The notes beneath the pieces are model-generated. The model did no database searches. It worked only from the letters and a program-made list of their open reading frames with translations, and was not told the origin of the DNA. Below, piece by piece: positions 8,972-16,942 of a stretch of DNA of 64,000 nt. A program made the translations under genes and the position numbers. The stretch is from an uncultured Desulfobacter sp. (GTDB lineage: Bacteria > Desulfobacterota > Desulfobacteria > Desulfobacterales > Desulfobacteraceae): the NCBI RefSeq assembly GCF_963666675.1, contig NZ_OY762929.1, forward strand, positions 6,218,501 to 6,282,500, in the 5' to 3' direction. Position 1 is the first letter of the stretch, and each line of letters opens with the position of its first letter.

Positions 8972-11131
8972 ATGATCCGAATCACCGACATATTGGACAA
9001 AATTTATGAGTACAGTCCAGATGCGGACGTCTCGATCATTGACCGGGCCTATATCTATTCCGCCCGGGTCCATGAAGGCCAGGTCCGGCTCTCGGGAGAA
9101 CCCTATCTGTCCCACCCTTTGGAGGTGGCCAGTATTCTGGCCGATATGAAGCTGGACATGGAGAGCATCGCTGCAGCGCTCCTCCATGACGTCATTGAGG
9201 ACACCCCGGCCACCAAAGAAGATATATCCGATATGTTCGGCCCCGGGGTGGCGCATATTGTGGAGGGTGTGACCAAGCTGTCCGCCCTACATGCCGCCAC
9301 CAAGGTTGCCCAGCAGGCAGAATCTCTGCGTAAAATGATTCTGGCCATGGCGGATGATATCCGGGTGGTGCTCATTAAACTGGCCGATCGTCTGCATAAC
9401 ATGCGGACCCTTAAATACCACAGAAAGCCGGAAAAACAGGCATCCATCGCCCAGGAAACCCTGGATATCTATGCACCCATCGCCGCACGTCTGGGCATCT
9501 TCTGGATCAAGAACGAACTGGAAGAGATGGCCTTCTTTTACACCCTGCGTGAGGAACACGATCGTATTCTTGCCCTGGTCAATAAAGCCAAGGATGAGCA
9601 GGAAGCCTATATCAATGAGGTCTCAACCGCCCTGCACTATAAGATGGAAGAAATGGAACTGCCCTGCCAGATCAAAGGGCGGTTTAAATCCTTTTACTCC
9701 ATTTACCAGAAAATGCTGTCCCAGGGCCTTGAGTTTGATGATGTGTATGACATCATTGCGTTTCGAGTCATCCTGGACACCGTGCCCCAGTGTTATGCCG
9801 CCATGGGGGCTGTTCACTCCATGTGGAAGCCGATCTATTATAAAATCAAGGACTATATCGGCAATCCCAAGCCCAATATGTACCAGTCCATCCATACCAC
9901 GGTCATCGGACCCAAAGGTGAGCGGGTGGAAATTCAGATCCGGACCCATGAGATGGACCGGGTTGCCGAATCGGGCATTGCCGCCCACTGGTCATATAAG
10001 GAAGGCACCAAGATTGATGAAAATACCGGCGAACTGTTTGCCTGGATCCGTAATCTTGTGGAGAACCAGGAAAACCTTAAAGATCCGGATGAATTCCTTG
10101 AAAATGTGCGCATCGATCTCTATCCCAGTGAGATTTATGTGTTCACCCCGGCAGGAGAGATCAAAACCCTTCCCAAAAAAGCCACCCCCATTGACTTTGC
10201 CTACCGGATTCACACCGAGGTCGGGGCCCAGTGCACAGGTGCCCGGGTCAACGGCAAGCTTGTGCCCTTGTCCCATGAACTGCGCACCGGCGATACCATT
10301 GAGATCATCACCACCAAAGGACACAACCCCAGCCGGGACTGGCTCAATTTTGTTAAAACGGTCAAGGCAAAGACCAAAATCAGGGCTTATATCAATGCCA
10401 GGGAAAAGGAGCGAAGCTACTCCCTGGGCCGTGAAATGTGTGAGAAAACATTCAGGAAGCGAAATCAAAATTTCAATGCCCTGATCAAATCCGGTGACAT
10501 CGGCAGGGTGGCCGACGCATTGGGCTTTAAGACGGTTGACGATCTGATCGCCCATGTGGGGTTCGGCCAAATGACGGCACTTCAGGTGTTGAACAGGGCC
10601 GTGCCCGAATTTGAAAAGGAATCAGAAGAGACCGATGATGCCGTTATCGAAAGAACCGTTTCCAAGTCCTCGGAAAAACCCACCACCGGGGTTATTGTAA
10701 AGGGTCTCAATGATATTCTGGTTAAATTTTCCAAATGCTGCAATCCGTTGCCCGGTGACCCCATAATCGGCTACATCACCCAGGGCCAGGGGGTCGCCAT
10801 TCACCGGAAGAACTGCGTCAATGTTTTAAAAATGGCCAGAGAGCGGATCATTGAAGTTGAATGGGCCAGTGGTATTAAGGAATCTTATCCCGCCTCCATT
10901 TGTATCAAAACAGACGATCGCCACGGCCTTCTGGCCGATATTGCGGCTGTGATTTCAAAGGCCGGAATCAATATTTTAAACGCGCACTCGGAAACATCGG
11001 ACGAGGGGATCAGCGTTTTTTATTTCACCATTATGGTGGAAAGTTCCGGGCAGCTTAAAAAAGTCATGGCGGAACTTCGCCGGGTCAAAACCGTTAACGA
11101 TGTTAAACGGGTCATCACCGGCGACAATTAA
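8972..11131 (+). CDS. rel: Bifunctional (p)ppGpp synthetase/hydrolase (Rel/SpoT)
   Basis: 719 aa, long RSH protein that makes and degrades the alarmone (p)ppGpp in the stringent response. Domains in order: HD hydrolase at about 25-150 with intact HDVIED; synthetase at about 230-340 (GRFKSFYSIYQKM, DVYDIIAFRVI); TGS at about 385-445 (YVFTPAGEIKTLP); a C-terminal conserved-cysteine region around FSKCCNPLPGD; and an ACT domain at the end. Both catalytic halves look intact. The start ATG at 8972 follows a weak AGAAGA ribosome site. It is the third gene after ispG-proS, separated by 41 bp. Confidence 0.95.
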   Translation: MIRITDILDKIYEYSPDADVSIIDRAYIYSARVHEGQVRLSGEPYLSHPLEVASILADMKLDMESIAAALLHDVIEDTPATKEDISDMFGPGVAHIVEGVTKLSALHAATKVAQQAESLRKMILAMADDIRVVLIKLADRLHNMRTLKYHRKPEKQASIAQETLDIYAPIAARLGIFWIKNELEEMAFFYTLREEHDRILALVNKAKDEQEAYINEVSTALHYKMEEMELPCQIKGRFKSFYSIYQKMLSQGLEFDDVYDIIAFRVILDTVPQCYAAMGAVHSMWKPIYYKIKDYIGNPKPNMYQSIHTTVIGPKGERVEIQIRTHEMDRVAESGIAAHWSYKEGTKIDENTGELFAWIRNLVENQENLKDPDEFLENVRIDLYPSEIYVFTPAGEIKTLPKKATPIDFAYRIHTEVGAQCTGARVNGKLVPLSHELRTGDTIEIITTKGHNPSRDWLNFVKTVKAKTKIRAYINAREKERSYSLGREMCEKTFRKRNQNFNALIKSGDIGRVADALGFKTVDDLIAHVGFGQMTALQVLNRAVPEFEKESEETDDAVIERTVSKSSEKPTTGVIVKGLNDILVKFSKCCNPLPGDPIIGYITQGQGVAIHRKNCVNVLKMARERIIEVEWASGIKESYPASICIKTDDRHGLLADIAAVISKAGINILNAHSETSDEGISVFYFTIMVESSGQLKKVMAELRRVKTVNDVKRVITGDN

Positions 11132-11340
11132 GTTTTTCGGGCGTGTAAGAGACGAATTAATTCGGCCGCATTTTATTATGGGAACGCTTTGGGCGTCTGC
11201 AATCAAAATTGATAATATTATTCTTTCTTCATCATTTCCTAACCAAAATTTTTAATAATTGAGTATACAACAAGGCATTTTTTATTTATGGTCAATACAG
11301 CCGGGATCTATTTTATAAAATAAATGTTTTTATTTACTGA

Positions 11341-11485
11341 AACGCCGCCCGGAAGGCCGATAATTCGGTCGGAGCTGCCCGGTTTGAAGATTAACCCCTA
11401 ACCTGGAATATTATGGTAAACGCGTTTAATTTACCAGCCCCCGCCAGAAGACCGGAAAGGAAAGGTCCGGTACCCCACCTCCTTG
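11341..11485 (+). ncRNA. Structured leader or small RNA upstream of PhoH-like gene
   Basis: The 421-bp gap between rel and the PhoH-like gene holds a GC-rich island in AT-rich flanks. Three consecutive small hairpins can be drawn: GGCCGA-TAAT-TCGGTC at 11355-11370, GGTAAA...TTTACC at 11415-11435, and ACCGGA...TCCGGT at 11451-11471. A GCCCCCGCCAGAAGACC stretch recalls pieces of cobalamin riboswitches, but the full consensus is absent. The region is best described as a candidate cis-regulatory or small RNA of unknown class. The rest of the gap is AT-rich and featureless. Confidence 0.35.
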
Positions 11486-11552
11486 TTCTCAATCAGTATC
11501 TGAATCAACCCCACCTTGATTTTAAAAATTTTATTTTAATGCGGAGATTTGT

Positions 11553-12872
11553 ATGAAGAAGATTTTTATCCTGGATACCAATGTCATCCTTCATGACAGC
11601 GGATGCATTCATCAATTCAAAGACAATGACATTTACATTCCCATAACGGTTATTGAGGAGCTGGATAAATTTAAAAAAGGGAACAATGTCATCAATTGCA
11701 ATGCCCGGGACTTTCTAAGGACCCTGGATGCATTGTCCAGTGATACGATGCTCAACGGAGGGGCACCCATTGATGATGGAAAAGGCCGCATTGCCATCCG
11801 TCTGGACACCGCTTTGGACCCCATAGTTGAAGCGAACTTTAATGAAATTACCCCGGATGTCAGAATCTTAAACATTGCCTATGCCATTGCCAAAGAGAAC
11901 GATTTTAAGCATGTCGTTTTTGTGACCAAGGATGTAAATTTGCGCCTGAAAGCCCGTTCCATAGGGTTAAAAACCGAAAATTACAACTCCCTGTACGTTG
12001 AAAATATTTCGGAGATGTACACGGGTATGAAAGTGGTGACCAATATCAGTTCCCAGGTGCTGGACAGACTGTACCAGAAGCCATTTGAAACCGACACCCA
12101 GAGTCTGGGAGAAGATGTTTCCCTTCTTGCCAATGAAAATGTGATATTGAAAAATGGATCCAAATCCGCCCTGGCCTATTTTGACGGTGGCAGCCAGTCG
12201 GTAAAGCTGATTCAGCCCAGGATATGCTACGGTATCAAGCCGAGGAATTCGGAGCAGACCTTTGCCCTGAATGCCATGCTCAATCCGGATATTTCCCTTG
12301 TGACCATCTCCGGCAAGGCCGGTACCGGAAAAACCCTGCTGGCCCTGGCCGCCGCCCTGGCTAAAAAGCAGTTCTACCGCCAGATTTTCATTGCCAGACC
12401 CGTTGTTCCCCTAAGCAACAAGGATCTAGGGTTTCTTCCCGGGGATGTGGCATCCAAACTGGACCCCTATATGCAGCCCTTGTATGACAATCTGTCTGTG
12501 ATACAGAATCATTTCAATGAAAACGGGTCCAACGGAAAAAACATCAAGGAGCTGATAGAAGAGGAAAAAATCGTCATTACACCGATCTCATATATCAGGG
12601 GGCGGTCTATTGTACGGGTCTTTTTTATTGTGGATGAGGCCCAGAATTTAACACCCCACGAGGTGAAAACCATTATCACCCGGGCAGGGGAGGGCACAAA
12701 AATTATTTTCACAGGAGATATTTTTCAGATAGACCACCCATACCTGGATACCCAGACCAACGGGCTTGCCTATATCATAGAAAAGATGAAGGGCCAGAAA
12801 CTTTATGCCCACATCAACCTTGAGAAGGGTGAACGCTCTGAACTGGCGGAGTTGGCTTCAAAAATCCTGTAG
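11553..12872 (+). CDS. PhoH-family ATPase with N-terminal PIN domain
   Basis: 439 aa. The N-terminal PIN ribonuclease-like domain (about 1-150) has the acidic pattern IFILDTNV, VIEELDKF and FVTKDVNLRLKA. The C-terminal PhoH-type P-loop ATPase (about 225-435) has Walker A GKAGTGKT and Walker B FFIVDEAQN. The PIN-PhoH architecture is known from YlaK/PhoH2-type proteins, thought to act on RNA as combined helicase-ribonucleases. The ATG at 11553 follows GCGGAGATTTGT. A structured GC-rich leader lies about 70-210 bp upstream and may control expression. Confidence 0.92.
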   Translation: MKKIFILDTNVILHDSGCIHQFKDNDIYIPITVIEELDKFKKGNNVINCNARDFLRTLDALSSDTMLNGGAPIDDGKGRIAIRLDTALDPIVEANFNEITPDVRILNIAYAIAKENDFKHVVFVTKDVNLRLKARSIGLKTENYNSLYVENISEMYTGMKVVTNISSQVLDRLYQKPFETDTQSLGEDVSLLANENVILKNGSKSALAYFDGGSQSVKLIQPRICYGIKPRNSEQTFALNAMLNPDISLVTISGKAGTGKTLLALAAALAKKQFYRQIFIARPVVPLSNKDLGFLPGDVASKLDPYMQPLYDNLSVIQNHFNENGSNGKNIKELIEEEKIVITPISYIRGRSIVRVFFIVDEAQNLTPHEVKTIITRAGEGTKIIFTGDIFQIDHPYLDTQTNGLAYIIEKMKGQKLYAHINLEKGERSELAELASKIL

Positions 12873-12991
12873 GCAAGGCATTCTTGAACCATGTTGAGCT
12901 GATTATTTCGTCCGGGAAGGGCATCGCTTTTGAGACGGTGTTTGGCATGGGACGCAAGGACACTTTCCCTGATTGCTCATGAAACAACAAA

Positions 12992-13019
12992 ATTCCGGTA
13001 TGCTCATGCATACCGGAAT
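12992..13019. terminator. Perfect 12-bp hairpin after phoH-like gene
   Basis: ATTCCGGTATGC-TCAT-GCATACCGGAAT is a perfect 12-bp stem with a 4-nt loop, about 120 bp downstream of the PhoH-like gene. No T-tract follows. It may act as a terminator or RNA-stabilising stem. Confidence 0.45.
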
Positions 13020-13107
13020 CTATCGATCATATCTTTATTCCTGAAAAAACTACAGGAGATAATCTTTTTAATTATAGCGACTTTTTACTTAACGCTAGAA
13101 AGAACGC

Positions 13108-13232
13108 GTGTTTAAACGAAAAGTTGTCCAGATGCAAGGCGTAGAAAAATTTGCAACCGGAGCAACCTGGAGGTTGTGAGGATTGCAAATTTTTCTACAA
13201 CACCGCAGGTGGGCGACTTTTCGTTCAAACAC
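13108..13232. repeat. 125-bp long inverted-repeat element
   Basis: Two arms of about 49-50 bp are inverted copies of each other. The outer 17 bp match at 16 positions (GTGTTTAAACGAAAAGT against the complement of ACTTTTCGTTCAAACAC). The inner 15 bp TAGAAAAATTTGCAA / TTGCAAATTTTTCTA match perfectly. The centre holds a further small stem (CAACC-TGGA-GGTTG). The right end abuts the stop codon of rpmB. It carries no open frame, so it is either a MITE/REP-like element or a large bidirectional terminator. Sixteen bp of the right end recur at 60485-60500. Confidence 0.8.
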
Positions 13233-13427
13233 TTAAGATGCTTTGGTTACTTTTCCTGCTTTGATGCAGGATGTACACACATCAATTTTTCTGACGCAAC
13301 CAGGCTTGATCACCGCACGAACTCTCTGGAGATTGGGATTGAAGCGCCTTTTATTTAGATTATGAGCATGGCTGACATTGTTGCCGACCATTGGCTTTTT
13401 TCCACAAACTGCACATTCTTTTGACAT
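13233..13427 (-). CDS. rpmB: 50S ribosomal protein L28
   Basis: 64 aa, a small ribosomal protein of the large subunit. The family pattern MSKECAVCGKKPMVGNNVSH followed by KRRFNPNLQRVRA is clear. It is the zinc-binding (C+) form: CAVC near the N-terminus and CTSC near the C-terminus provide four cysteines. It is preceded by a good ribosome site (TAGGAGT) and transcribed toward the long inverted repeat, which reaches its stop codon. Confidence 0.95.
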   Translation of the reverse strand: MSKECAVCGKKPMVGNNVSHAHNLNKRRFNPNLQRVRAVIKPGCVRKIDVCTSCIKAGKVTKAS

Positions 13428-13515
13428 ATTTATATACTCCTAATAAAATCGCTTTATCAAAATTAAAACCCGGAATAGATATAACATATTAAAATAAAAG
13501 TAAAGGCTTTTTATT

Positions 13516-14181
13516 TTATTCGGTATCAGATTCGATTTTTTTGATGTGTTCAGACACCTCGGGAATTTTTTCAAGCGCGATCTGGCTTTGATCTGTCCCT
13601 GCATAGTTTTCCACAATATACTGGTAACGTTTCAGGGCCGCCTCGTATTTTTCTGTTTTGTTGTAAAAATTGGCAACATACAACTCATGGCCGGCTATAT
13701 TATCGATGCAGGCGTCAATATACCCCAGGGCTTCCTGGCTATATTCATTTTCCGGAAACAACCGGATCAATCTTTTAAACTCAGCCATGGCCTTCTCGGC
13801 CGGCGTGGCATCTCTGTCTATGGTGTCTATCTGATTGAACCAGCACATTGCGATCTGGTTGATGATGTAAGGCACCGCCTCATTTTTGGGATGCATTTTC
13901 TCAAAGTTTTCATAGGCCGCAATGGCCTCGGGATATTCTTCAAGATGAAAATGGGCATCGGCTATTTTCAGTTCCGCCAGGATGGCGTATCTGCTGAATG
14001 GGTACCAGTCTTTCAGGTCGGTATATGCCTTGACCGCATCCTCATAGTCCTCATTCATAAATGACGCAGCACCTTCAGCTGCCAGCTGCTGGGCGTTTTT
14101 GTTCATTTGATGGGTTTCTTCAAACAGGGAACACCCTGACAGCAGAAGAAAAGCCATTCCTGCAATGAAAATTTTTTTCAT
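13516..14181 (-). CDS. bamD: Outer membrane assembly lipoprotein BamD
   Basis: 221 aa. A lipoprotein signal peptide ends in a lipobox LSGC at about residues 14-17, so the mature protein is lipid-anchored and predicted to lie at the outer membrane. The rest is TPR-like helical repeats (AEGAASFMNEDYEDAVKAY, AILAELKIADAHFHLEEY), typical of BamD/YfiO, the essential partner of BamA in beta-barrel insertion. It follows trxB with a 2-bp gap and is third in a trxA-trxB-bamD operon. Confidence 0.92.
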   Translation of the reverse strand: MKKIFIAGMAFLLLSGCSLFEETHQMNKNAQQLAAEGAASFMNEDYEDAVKAYTDLKDWYPFSRYAILAELKIADAHFHLEEYPEAIAAYENFEKMHPKNEAVPYIINQIAMCWFNQIDTIDRDATPAEKAMAEFKRLIRLFPENEYSQEALGYIDACIDNIAGHELYVANFYNKTEKYEAALKRYQYIVENYAGTDQSQIALEKIPEVSEHIKKIESDTE

Positions 14182-14183
14182 GT

Positions 14184-15098
14184 TTAAGCGTTCTCTACAT
14201 AGTGTTCTGCACAGACCGCTGCTGTGGCCCCATCGCCCACAGCCGTTGCAATCTGGCGTAAGGGCGTATCCCTGACATCGCCGATGGCGAATACGCCGGG
14301 CACGTTGGTCTGCATTTTGGCGTCAACAAGGATAAAACCGCTGTCATCGGTCTTAACATCACCTTTGATAAATTCAGTGTTGGGCAGGATGCCGATCCAA
14401 ATAAAGCAGCCGTTGGCCTCAATGGCTTTCTCTTCGCCGGTTTTCACATTTTTCACATTGACTTTTTCAACGCTGAAAAAACCATCCATGCCAGTCACGA
14501 CACTATCCCAGAGAAATTCAATCTTGTCGTTGGCAAACGCGCGTTCCTGGAGAATTTTGGTGGCGCGCAATTCGTCTCTGCGATGGACAACATACACTTT
14601 CTTGGCAAATTTGGTAAGAAAGATGGATTCCTGGACGGCTGTATCTCCGCCGCCCACGGCTACGACCACTTTGTCCCGGAAAAAAGGTCCGTCACAGGTG
14701 GCGCAAAAGGAGATACCCTTACCCATGAACTTATCCTCGCCAACGCCTAATTTTCTAGGCGATGCACCCGAGGCGATGATCAAAGATTTGGTTTTAATTC
14801 GCTTTTCTTTGAGGATAATTTCCTTGGTCGTTCCGGAGAGATCAAGCCCCTGGACCTCAGCGGTTTCAATCTCAAGCCCCAGGGCCAGTGCCTGCTCTTT
14901 TATCTTTTCGGCCAGATCAAACCCGGAAATCCCTTCGGGAAATCCAGGATAATTTTCAATCCAGTCCGTGACAAGGATCTGTCCGCCGGGCACCGCTTTT
15001 TCGATCAACAAAACATTCATTCGTGCCCGGGCCGCATACAGTCCTGCGGTCAGGCCGCCCGGTCCGGCACCAATGATCACCAGATCATATTCACTCAT
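14184..15098 (-). CDS. trxB: Thioredoxin-disulfide reductase
   Basis: 304 aa, a flavoprotein that transfers electrons from NADPH to thioredoxin in the cytoplasm. Seen: the FAD-binding IIGAGPGGLTAGLYAARA at the N-terminus, the redox-active CATC (FCATCDGPFF) near residue 133, the NADPH-site GGGDTAVQE, and the C-terminal FAIGDVRD. It lies directly downstream of trxA (11 bp) and upstream of bamD (2 bp). Confidence 0.95.
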   Translation of the reverse strand: MSEYDLVIIGAGPGGLTAGLYAARARMNVLLIEKAVPGGQILVTDWIENYPGFPEGISGFDLAEKIKEQALALGLEIETAEVQGLDLSGTTKEIILKEKRIKTKSLIIASGASPRKLGVGEDKFMGKGISFCATCDGPFFRDKVVVAVGGGDTAVQESIFLTKFAKKVYVVHRRDELRATKILQERAFANDKIEFLWDSVVTGMDGFFSVEKVNVKNVKTGEEKAIEANGCFIWIGILPNTEFIKGDVKTDDSGFILVDAKMQTNVPGVFAIGDVRDTPLRQIATAVGDGATAAVCAEHYVENA

Positions 15099-15109
15099 AG
15101 GAAATCTCC

Positions 15110-15436
15110 TTAAAGAACGCTCTTGATTGCCTCTTCAAGTTTTTCCTTGGCCACCATGCCGGTAATCTGATTAACAACCGCGCCGTCCTTGAAAAAAATA
15201 AGGGTTGGAATGGCCTGGACATTGTGTTTGCTGGGGCTGATGGGGTTGTCGTCCACATTGACTTTGGCAATGGTAATCTGATCACCAAATTCATCGGCCA
15301 ATGCTTCAAGCGTCGGGCCAATGGCTTTGCATGGACCGCACCACGGTGCCCAGAAATCGACCATAATCGGCTTGTCGGAAGTTTTTAACAGTTCGTCGAA
15401 ATCTTCATCATTGAGGTGGATAATATTTTCTGCCAT
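15110..15436 (-). CDS. trxA: Thioredoxin
   Basis: 108 aa, the canonical thioredoxin length. The active site WCGPC is at about residues 32-36, with the conserved FWAPWCGPCK context, the cis-Pro loop VQAIPTLI and the late GMVAKEKLEEAI helix. It is first in the trxA-trxB-bamD operon, so reductase and substrate are made together. The ATG at 15436 is preceded by AGGAATTAGCT. Confidence 0.96.
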   Translation of the reverse strand: MAENIIHLNDEDFDELLKTSDKPIMVDFWAPWCGPCKAIGPTLEALADEFGDQITIAKVNVDDNPISPSKHNVQAIPTLIFFKDGAVVNQITGMVAKEKLEEAIKSVL

Positions 15437-15535
15437 AGCTAATTCCTATTTATAGAGTTAAAATTGTCGTAAGTATAGGTTCATAATCGGGTTTTGTCAA
15501 TTTTGAGACGCCAAAAATCAACGATACAGCTGAAA

Positions 15536-15576
15536 AGGGATACCCCTGTCCCATTAGTAGGACCAGGCATATCCCT
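15536..15576 (-). terminator. Imperfect hairpin, likely rubrerythrin terminator
   Basis: AGGGATA...TATCCCT with an inner CCTGTCC/GGACCAGG stem forms an imperfect hairpin of about 14 bp. Read on the minus strand, after the rubrerythrin gene, it is followed by a short T-run. It separates rubrerythrin from trxA. Confidence 0.45.
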
Positions 15577-15650
15577 GTTTTGTGTTCGAACGAATAATCA
15601 CCCATCTGGATCGGGTGCAAAAAAAAGTTTGGACCGGGTAAATTTACTGA

Positions 15651-16226
15651 TTACCAGTTTTCACCAAGCACCTCAAAATGTGCCTGGGGGTGTGCACAGG
15701 CCGGGCACATTTCAATCGCTTCGGTGCCTTCATGCAGATAACCGCAGTTCCGGCAGCGCCAGGTGATCGGGGCATCTTTTTTAAATACTGTGCCGGCTTC
15801 AATATTGGCCGCCAGATCATTGTATCTTTTTTCGTGCTGTTTTTCAGCAACAGACACCATGTCAAAAACCAAGGCAATGGCATCAAAGCCCTCTTCTCTG
15901 GCAACGGCGGCGAACTCCGGATACATCTGGGACCACTCTTCGTTTTCTCCGGCAGCAGCCGCTTTCAGATTTTCCAGGGTGGTGCCGATGACACCGGCAG
16001 GAAATGCGCTGGTGATCTCGACCTCCCCGCCTTCAAGAAATTTAAAAAAGCGCTTTGCATGCTCTTTTTCCTGGTTGGCTGTTTCGGTAAAAATGTCTGA
16101 AATCTGGACATATCCTTCCTTTTTGGCCTGGCTTGCAAAATAGGTGTAGCGCATTCTAGCCTGGGACTCACCGGCAAAAGCGGTCATTAGATTTTTTTCT
16201 GTTTTGGTTCCTTTAAGACTTGCCAT
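15651..16226 (-). CDS. rbr: Rubrerythrin
   Basis: 191 aa, a non-haem iron peroxidase that reduces hydrogen peroxide in anaerobes. The N-terminal ferritin-like four-helix domain contains Glu/His di-iron ligands (AFAGESQARMRY, ENQEKEHAKRF-type segment, AEKQHEKRY). The C-terminal rubredoxin-like domain has the two Cys pairs CRNCGYLHEG and CPACAHPQAHF. The ribosome site AAGGAGAATTTAATT is strong. The Fur-family gene immediately upstream on the same strand probably controls it. Confidence 0.95.
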   Translation of the reverse strand: MASLKGTKTEKNLMTAFAGESQARMRYTYFASQAKKEGYVQISDIFTETANQEKEHAKRFFKFLEGGEVEITSAFPAGVIGTTLENLKAAAAGENEEWSQMYPEFAAVAREEGFDAIALVFDMVSVAEKQHEKRYNDLAANIEAGTVFKKDAPITWRCRNCGYLHEGTEAIEMCPACAHPQAHFEVLGENW

Positions 16227-16289
16227 AATTAAATTCTCCTTAAATCCTTAGATGTATTGTTTCCATGCGGTGGGTTGCCGCTGCCAAAA

Positions 16290-16721
16290 TTATTGTTTGG
16301 GTTCTGCCGTTTTGCTGCGACACTGATCACAATAACCAGAAAGACAGATTCTTTTCCCGGTGATTAAAAATTTTTTTTCCATGTCGGGAGGCAGTTTTAA
16401 ACTGTCCAAAAGATCTGCCTGAAAGTCAAATATGTTGTGACAGGCGACGCAGTAAAAATGGTGATGTGCGTTTTGATTCGGGTCAAACCGCCTGGGGTCG
16501 CCATGACCTTCCACAACATCAATCATATGGGCACCGGCAAAGGTCAAAAGCGTCCGGTTCACCGTATCTATACTGATATTGGGAAATTGTTTTTTTACCT
16601 CTCTGTGGATCTGTTCTGCATTAGGATGGGAAACAGAGGCTGTTAGCACCTTGTAAATTGCTGTTCTTTGCGGCGTAATTTTCAGCTTATTTTCCTTGCA
16701 TTTTTTATAAAATAGATCCAA
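16290..16721 (-). CDS. Fur-family transcriptional regulator (PerR-like)
   Basis: 143 aa. N-terminal winged helix (ITPQRTAIYKVL, SHPNAEQIHREV, SIDTVNRTL), then the metal-sensing HHHFYC motif and two zinc-type Cys pairs (CVAC and CDQC). The gene precedes rubrerythrin by 63 bp. The target and the neighbourhood favour a peroxide-sensing PerR role over iron-sensing Fur, but residues that would settle this cannot be read with certainty. A TAAATAGG-N7-CCTATTTA palindrome lies 26 bp upstream of its start. Confidence 0.88.
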   Translation of the reverse strand: MDLFYKKCKENKLKITPQRTAIYKVLTASVSHPNAEQIHREVKKQFPNISIDTVNRTLLTFAGAHMIDVVEGHGDPRRFDPNQNAHHHFYCVACHNIFDFQADLLDSLKLPPDMEKKFLITGKRICLSGYCDQCRSKTAEPKQ

Positions 16722-16747
16722 GTAAATGACCTCTTTGTGATAAATCC

Positions 16748-16770
16748 TAAATAGGAATAAAACCTATTTA
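16748..16770. promoter_or_regulatory. Palindromic operator candidate upstream of the Fur-type gene
   Basis: TAAATAGG-aataaaa-CCTATTTA has perfect 8-bp arms. It overlaps a second short palindrome TCCTA-AA-TAGGA at 16745-16756. The AT-rich 8-7-8 layout and the position just upstream of a Fur-family start suggest an autoregulatory box. It does not match the classical Fur box. Confidence 0.5.
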
Positions 16771-16942
16771 CGCTAAATAGTCAATAAAAATTTTTGCGGC
16801 TATTGCAACCAACATGTCCGGGCCTGGTAAATAGGTGTCGTGCACCCCGCCTTGCGGCAAAACCCGTGCACAACCATTTTAAAATGTAAACTCAGCATAA
16901 AGAGATAAGAGCATGAAAATAATTTTAAAATAATATCGAATC

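Noticed and set aside
11375..11410. T-loop-like GGTTTGAAGATTAACC suggesting a tRNA
   Set aside because: No acceptor stem, anticodon arm or CCA end fits around it.
11411..11460. Cobalamin riboswitch in the PhoH leader
   Set aside because: GCCCCCGC and CAGAAGACC are present, but the conserved pieces are adjacent rather than separated by the usual stems, and the GGGAA...GGTGAAA and kissing-loop parts are not found.
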